Assembly: GCA_050742535.1 (NCBI GenBank) | Contig: JBOGIQ010000052.1 | Span: forward strand, 1 to 23,481 | DNA length: 23,481 nt | Origin: Gp6-AA40 sp050742535 | GTDB lineage: Bacteria > Acidobacteriota > Vicinamibacteria > Vicinamibacterales > UBA2999 | Reading direction: 5' to 3' | Part shown: one piece after another, positions 20,893-23,481 of the stretch | How the letters are laid out: every line of letters begins with the position of its first letter | How positions within the stretch are numbered: the stretch's first letter is position 1 | Position numbers and translations under genes: made by a program | Notes under the pieces: generated by a model | Databases searched by the model: none | Seen by the model: the letters and a program-made list of their open reading frames with translations, nothing else | What the model was told of the DNA's origin: nothing

Positions 20893-22263
20893 TCAGACCT
20901 GGTTGGCGTCGAAGTTCTCCAGCTGGTTCTTCACGAATGCCATGAACTCGTCGGCAACGGCGCCGTCGATCAGGCGATGGTCGAACCCGAGTGTGAGATA
21001 GGCCATGGTTCGAATGGCGATCGCGTCATCAACGACGACGGGGCGCTTCTCGATCGTACCGACGCCGAGGATCGCGACCTGCGGCTGGTTGATGATCGGC
21101 ATTCCGAACTGGGCACCGAACTGGCCGGGGTTCGTGATGGTGAACGTGCCGTCGTGCACCTCGTCCGGCTTGAGCTGTTTGGCGCGCGCGCGCTCTGCCA
21201 GGTCGGCGATGCCGCGGCTCAAACCGAGCAGGTTCTTCTCGTCGGCGTGCTTCAGCACGGGGACGATCAAGCCGCTGTCGAGCGCGACCGCAATGCCGAG
21301 ATTGATGTCCTTCTTGTAGACGACGTTGTCGCCGTCGATCGAGGCGTTGACGATCGGATAGCGGCGAAGCGCGTCGATCACGGCTTTCGCGATGAATGCC
21401 ATGTAGGTCAGCTTGGCGCCGACGCGTTCGTACTCCGCCTTCTTCTCCTGCCTGATCCTCTCGATCGTCGAAAAGTTCACATGGAAGACCGAGTGCACAT
21501 GCGCGGACGTCCGCCGGCTCTGCACCATGTGCTCGGCGATCTTCTTCCGCATCACGGAGAGCGGTTGGATCTCGACTCGATCTCCGAGCTGGGCAGGTCC
21601 GCCTCGCATGGCCGCAGGGCTCGGCGGCACCTGCCCGACAACCACACTACTGGGGCTTTCGGGGACACCGGACTCGATGAACCCGAGGATGTCGTGTTTG
21701 GTGACGCGGCCGCCAATTCCAGATCCCGGGATCTGCGTGATGTCGACGTTGTGCTCGCGCGCGATGCGCCGAACGAGCGGAGACGATTTCTGGCGGCGCA
21801 CATCCTCTGTCGACGCCGGCTCTCCGCTTCCGTTCGAACGCGGTGGGTGAGCCTCTGTTGCCGCTGCGTTTCCGGCGCCGTCAGCCTGCGGCTGCGTGGA
21901 CGCGGCTGCCTTCTCAGCACCCTTTCGCGGTCCGCCGTCGCCGCCGACGCCTGCCGGCTTCGGCGAGACAGGCTGTGCGGTGACGGGCGCCACCGTCCTG
22001 GTGTCTGCAGATCGCAGGGCCTCGCCCGCGGCAGCAATGCTGGCAACCACCGAATTGACGGCGACCGTGTCGCCCTCCTGGGCGGTGATCTCTGTGAGAA
22101 CGCCGGCCGCCGGGGAGGGAATCTCAGCATCCACCTTGTCGGTGGAGATCTCGAACAACGGCTCGTCGCGATCGACGGTGTCGCCGACCTTCTTGAGCCA
22201 CCGGACGATGGTGCCTTCCGCGATCGATTCGCCCATCTGCGGCATGACGACTGGTGTCGGCAT
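20893..22263 (-). CDS. 2-oxoacid dehydrogenase E2 (dihydrolipoamide acyltransferase)
   Basis: A 456-aa core subunit of a 2-oxoglutarate or branched-chain 2-oxoacid dehydrogenase complex. Domains in order: one lipoyl domain (1-78, with K43 in EISTDKVDAEIPSP), an Ala/Pro-rich linker, a peripheral-subunit-binding domain (about 162-200, SSPLVRRIAREHNVD to GRVTKHDIL), a second linker, and the catalytic domain (about 230-456) with H429 and D433 (FDHRLIDG). The EIS-TDK-VDAEIP lipoyl motif fits 2-oxoglutarate or branched-chain types better than pyruvate, but no E1 gene is in the window to decide. No ribosome binding site precedes ATG 22263; a 9-bp tandem repeat occupies that place. Downstream of lpd, upstream of lipB. 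Confidence 0.92.
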   Translation of the reverse strand: MPTPVVMPQMGESIAEGTIVRWLKKVGDTVDRDEPLFEISTDKVDAEIPSPAAGVLTEITAQEGDTVAVNSVVASIAAAGEALRSADTRTVAPVTAQPVSPKPAGVGGDGGPRKGAEKAAASTQPQADGAGNAAATEAHPPRSNGSGEPASTEDVRRQKSSPLVRRIAREHNVDITQIPGSGIGGRVTKHDILGFIESGVPESPSSVVVGQVPPSPAAMRGGPAQLGDRVEIQPLSVMRKKIAEHMVQSRRTSAHVHSVFHVNFSTIERIRQEKKAEYERVGAKLTYMAFIAKAVIDALRRYPIVNASIDGDNVVYKKDINLGIAVALDSGLIVPVLKHADEKNLLGLSRGIADLAERARAKQLKPDEVHDGTFTITNPGQFGAQFGMPIINQPQVAILGVGTIEKRPVVVDDAIAIRTMAYLTLGFDHRLIDGAVADEFMAFVKNQLENFDANQV

Positions 22264-22267
22264 ATAA

Positions 22268-22309
22268 ATCGTTCGAGTCGTTCGAATCGTTCGAGCATTC
22301 GAACCGTTC
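22268..22309. repeat. 9-bp tandem repeat between lpd and the E2 gene
   Basis: Units ATCGTTCGA, GTCGTTCGA, ATCGTTCGA (22268-22294), then GCATTCGA and ACCGTTC as decayed units. It fills nearly the whole 45-bp gap and replaces any ribosome binding site of the E2 gene. Its unit resembles the array at 6916-6960 (shared TT(C/G)(G/A)A core and 9-bp period). Confidence 0.85.
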
Positions 22310-23481
22310 TACGCGTGAATCGCCGCTCCGTGCGTCGCGTGGGCGGCCTCGCCCACGGCTTCCGAAAACGTCGGGTGCGCGTGAATCGTCCTGATCAGCT
22401 CCTCGACCGTGCATTCGAGCCGCAGCGCCAGCACGGCCTCGGCGACGAGCTCAGTAGACCGCGGTCCGATCATGTGGACGCCCAGCACCTCATCGTACTT
22501 GCGGTCGGCGACGAATTTCACGAATCCTTCTGTTTCCCCTGCCATCCGCGCACGGCCGAGGACCCCAAACGGAAACGAGCCGACGCGGACGTCGAAACCG
22601 CGCTGTTTCGCCTCAGCCTCGGTCAGGCCGACGCTGCCGATTTCCGGGTCGCAGTAGGTGCAGCCGGGAACATGGTCGTAGTTCAACGGCCGCACGTCCT
22701 GACCCGCCAGCCGTTCCGCAACGAGGATCCCCTCCATCGACGACACGTGCGCCAGCTGGGGGTGCACCCCCTGGCCCATCGTGATCACATCGCCGACCGC
22801 TGAAACGTGCGGTATCGAGGTCCGGTAGAACTGATCCACCTTGATGTAGCCGCGGTCCATCTGCATGCCGAGTGCTTCCACGCCAAGGTCTGCAGTCACT
22901 GGGCCGCGACCCGTCGCCACGAGCAGAATATCGGCCGACAGCTGCTGTGGCTTGCCGTCGGGTCCCTGCGCCTCGAGCTCGACGCCATTCGCCCCGGCCG
23001 ACGCCTTCGTCACCTTCGTGCCGGTCAGGCACTTGATCCCCTGTTGGCGGAACGACTTCTCCAGCTCCGCCGACACCGCTTCGTCCTCGACGGGAACGAG
23101 CCGCGGCAGAAGCTCGAGGAGCGTGACCTCACTTCCGAACCGCCGGTAGATCGACGCGAACTCCACGCCAACGGCACCGCTGCCCATGATGATGAGCGAC
23201 TTGGGCACCTGCGCGAGATGAATCGCTTCGTCACTGGTAATGATGCGGGTGTGATCGATCTCGATACCCGGAACACTGCGCGGCGCGGAGCCAGTGGCAA
23301 CGATGATGTCGCTCGCCTGGAGCGTCTGCTTCTCGCCGTCGACGATCTCGATTCCGCCGCCGCCGGCAAGACGCGCCGTCCCCTTGATCCAGGCGATCTT
23401 GTTCTTCTTGAACAGGAACTCGATGCCCTTGGTCAGCCCGCCGACGATCTTGTCCTTCCGGGCGTGGACCTGCGTCATGTT
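22309..23481 (-). CDS. lpd: Dihydrolipoyl dehydrogenase (E3), N-terminus outside the window
   Basis: The C-terminal roughly 390 residues of the flavoprotein that reoxidises dihydrolipoamide with NAD. Visible parts: the end of the FAD domain (IIVATGSAPRSVPG), the NAD site GSGAVGVEFASIYRRFGSEVTLLE, the second FAD motif (SAVGDV), the dimer domain (DPEIGSVGLTEAEA) and the active-site base motif HPTFSEAVGEAA. The redox-active Cys pair lies beyond the right edge. The frame is open to the last base, so the ATG at 23478 is internal. It heads the lpd-E2-lipB operon, and its TAG stop abuts a 9-bp tandem repeat. Confidence 0.93.
   Translation of the reverse strand, partial: NMTQVHARKDKIVGGLTKGIEFLFKKNKIAWIKGTARLAGGGGIEIVDGEKQTLQASDIIVATGSAPRSVPGIEIDHTRIITSDEAIHLAQVPKSLIIMGSGAVGVEFASIYRRFGSEVTLLELLPRLVPVEDEAVSAELEKSFRQQGIKCLTGTKVTKASAGANGVELEAQGPDGKPQQLSADILLVATGRGPVTADLGVEALGMQMDRGYIKVDQFYRTSIPHVSAVGDVITMGQGVHPQLAHVSSMEGILVAERLAGQDVRPLNYDHVPGCTYCDPEIGSVGLTEAEAKQRGFDVRVGSFPFGVLGRARMAGETEGFVKFVADRKYDEVLGVHMIGPRSTELVAEAVLALRLECTVEELIRTIHAHPTFSEAVGEAAHATHGAAIHA

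Noticed and set aside
20977..22803. 608-codon open frame on the plus strand
   Set aside because: Antisense to E2 and lpd, which are unmistakable; the composition is of shadow type.

Overview
The window is GC-rich, densely coded and bacterial, with no rRNA, tRNA, phage, IS or CRISPR. The best guess is an Acidobacteriota genome, probably of the Vicinamibacteria type. The reasons are a TIGR03435-family secreted protein, a DUF6152 protein next to 'DLTG(T/Y)W' secreted proteins, MacB-like permeases without their ATPase, and short dispersed palindromes whose translations (VEADLQVGL, VRLKADTT, ASAEATAGKPAEP) I remember from that group. This assignment is inference; no marker gene settles it.

Layout. 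247-3479: a DUF6152 protein converges on a three-gene minus-strand operon (MBL-fold protein with altered zinc ligands, then two related secreted proteins of unknown function). 3706-6132 (plus): an SDR-fold protein lacking most catalytic residues, tightly coupled to a bacterial pentameric ligand-gated ion channel homologue, then a FrnE/DsbA-like CPWC protein. 6129-10754 (minus): an export operon of HlyD/MacA-like adaptor, two MacB/FtsX permeases and a TIGR03435 protein, joined by short overlaps. 10944-14222: a signalling-flavoured stretch with an FHA protein, a glyoxalase II-like hydrolase, a CheY-like receiver, and an operon of a canonical SDR, an 83-aa helical protein and a membrane-anchored pseudokinase. 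14320-16811 (plus): a malate-dehydrogenase-like protein without the catalytic His, then a secreted M28 aminopeptidase. 16839-17459 (minus): an ECF sigma factor. 17568-20202 (plus): two tandem DUF21/CBS/CorC-HlyC membrane proteins. 20217-23481 (minus): lpd, 2-oxoacid dehydrogenase E2 and lipB, a lipoate-centred operon cut by the right edge.

The most striking feature is non-coding. Ten copies (eight loci) of a REP-like palindrome lie between 9532 and 20885. On one strand each has a 5' foot GTAG (or GTGGAG), a GC-rich stem, a central CTTCAG, and the returning stem. The stems differ between subtypes but stay base-paired. GTAG/GGAG feet are the known hallmark of REP elements moved by RAYT (TnpA-REP) transposases. 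The copies are embedded in gene ends: they supply the stop codons of the HlyD, hydrolase and sigma genes, the probable GTG start of lipB, and an in-frame insertion inside the 11294-11974 hydrolase, a gene that has copies at its end, middle and upstream side. Three short tandem repeats (two 9-bp, one 7-bp) also sit at or just before gene starts.

A second theme is enzyme folds with lost active sites: the MBL protein at 2442, the SDR at 3706, the pseudokinase at 12354 and the MDH-like protein at 14320. There is no gene-free stretch longer than 300 bases.
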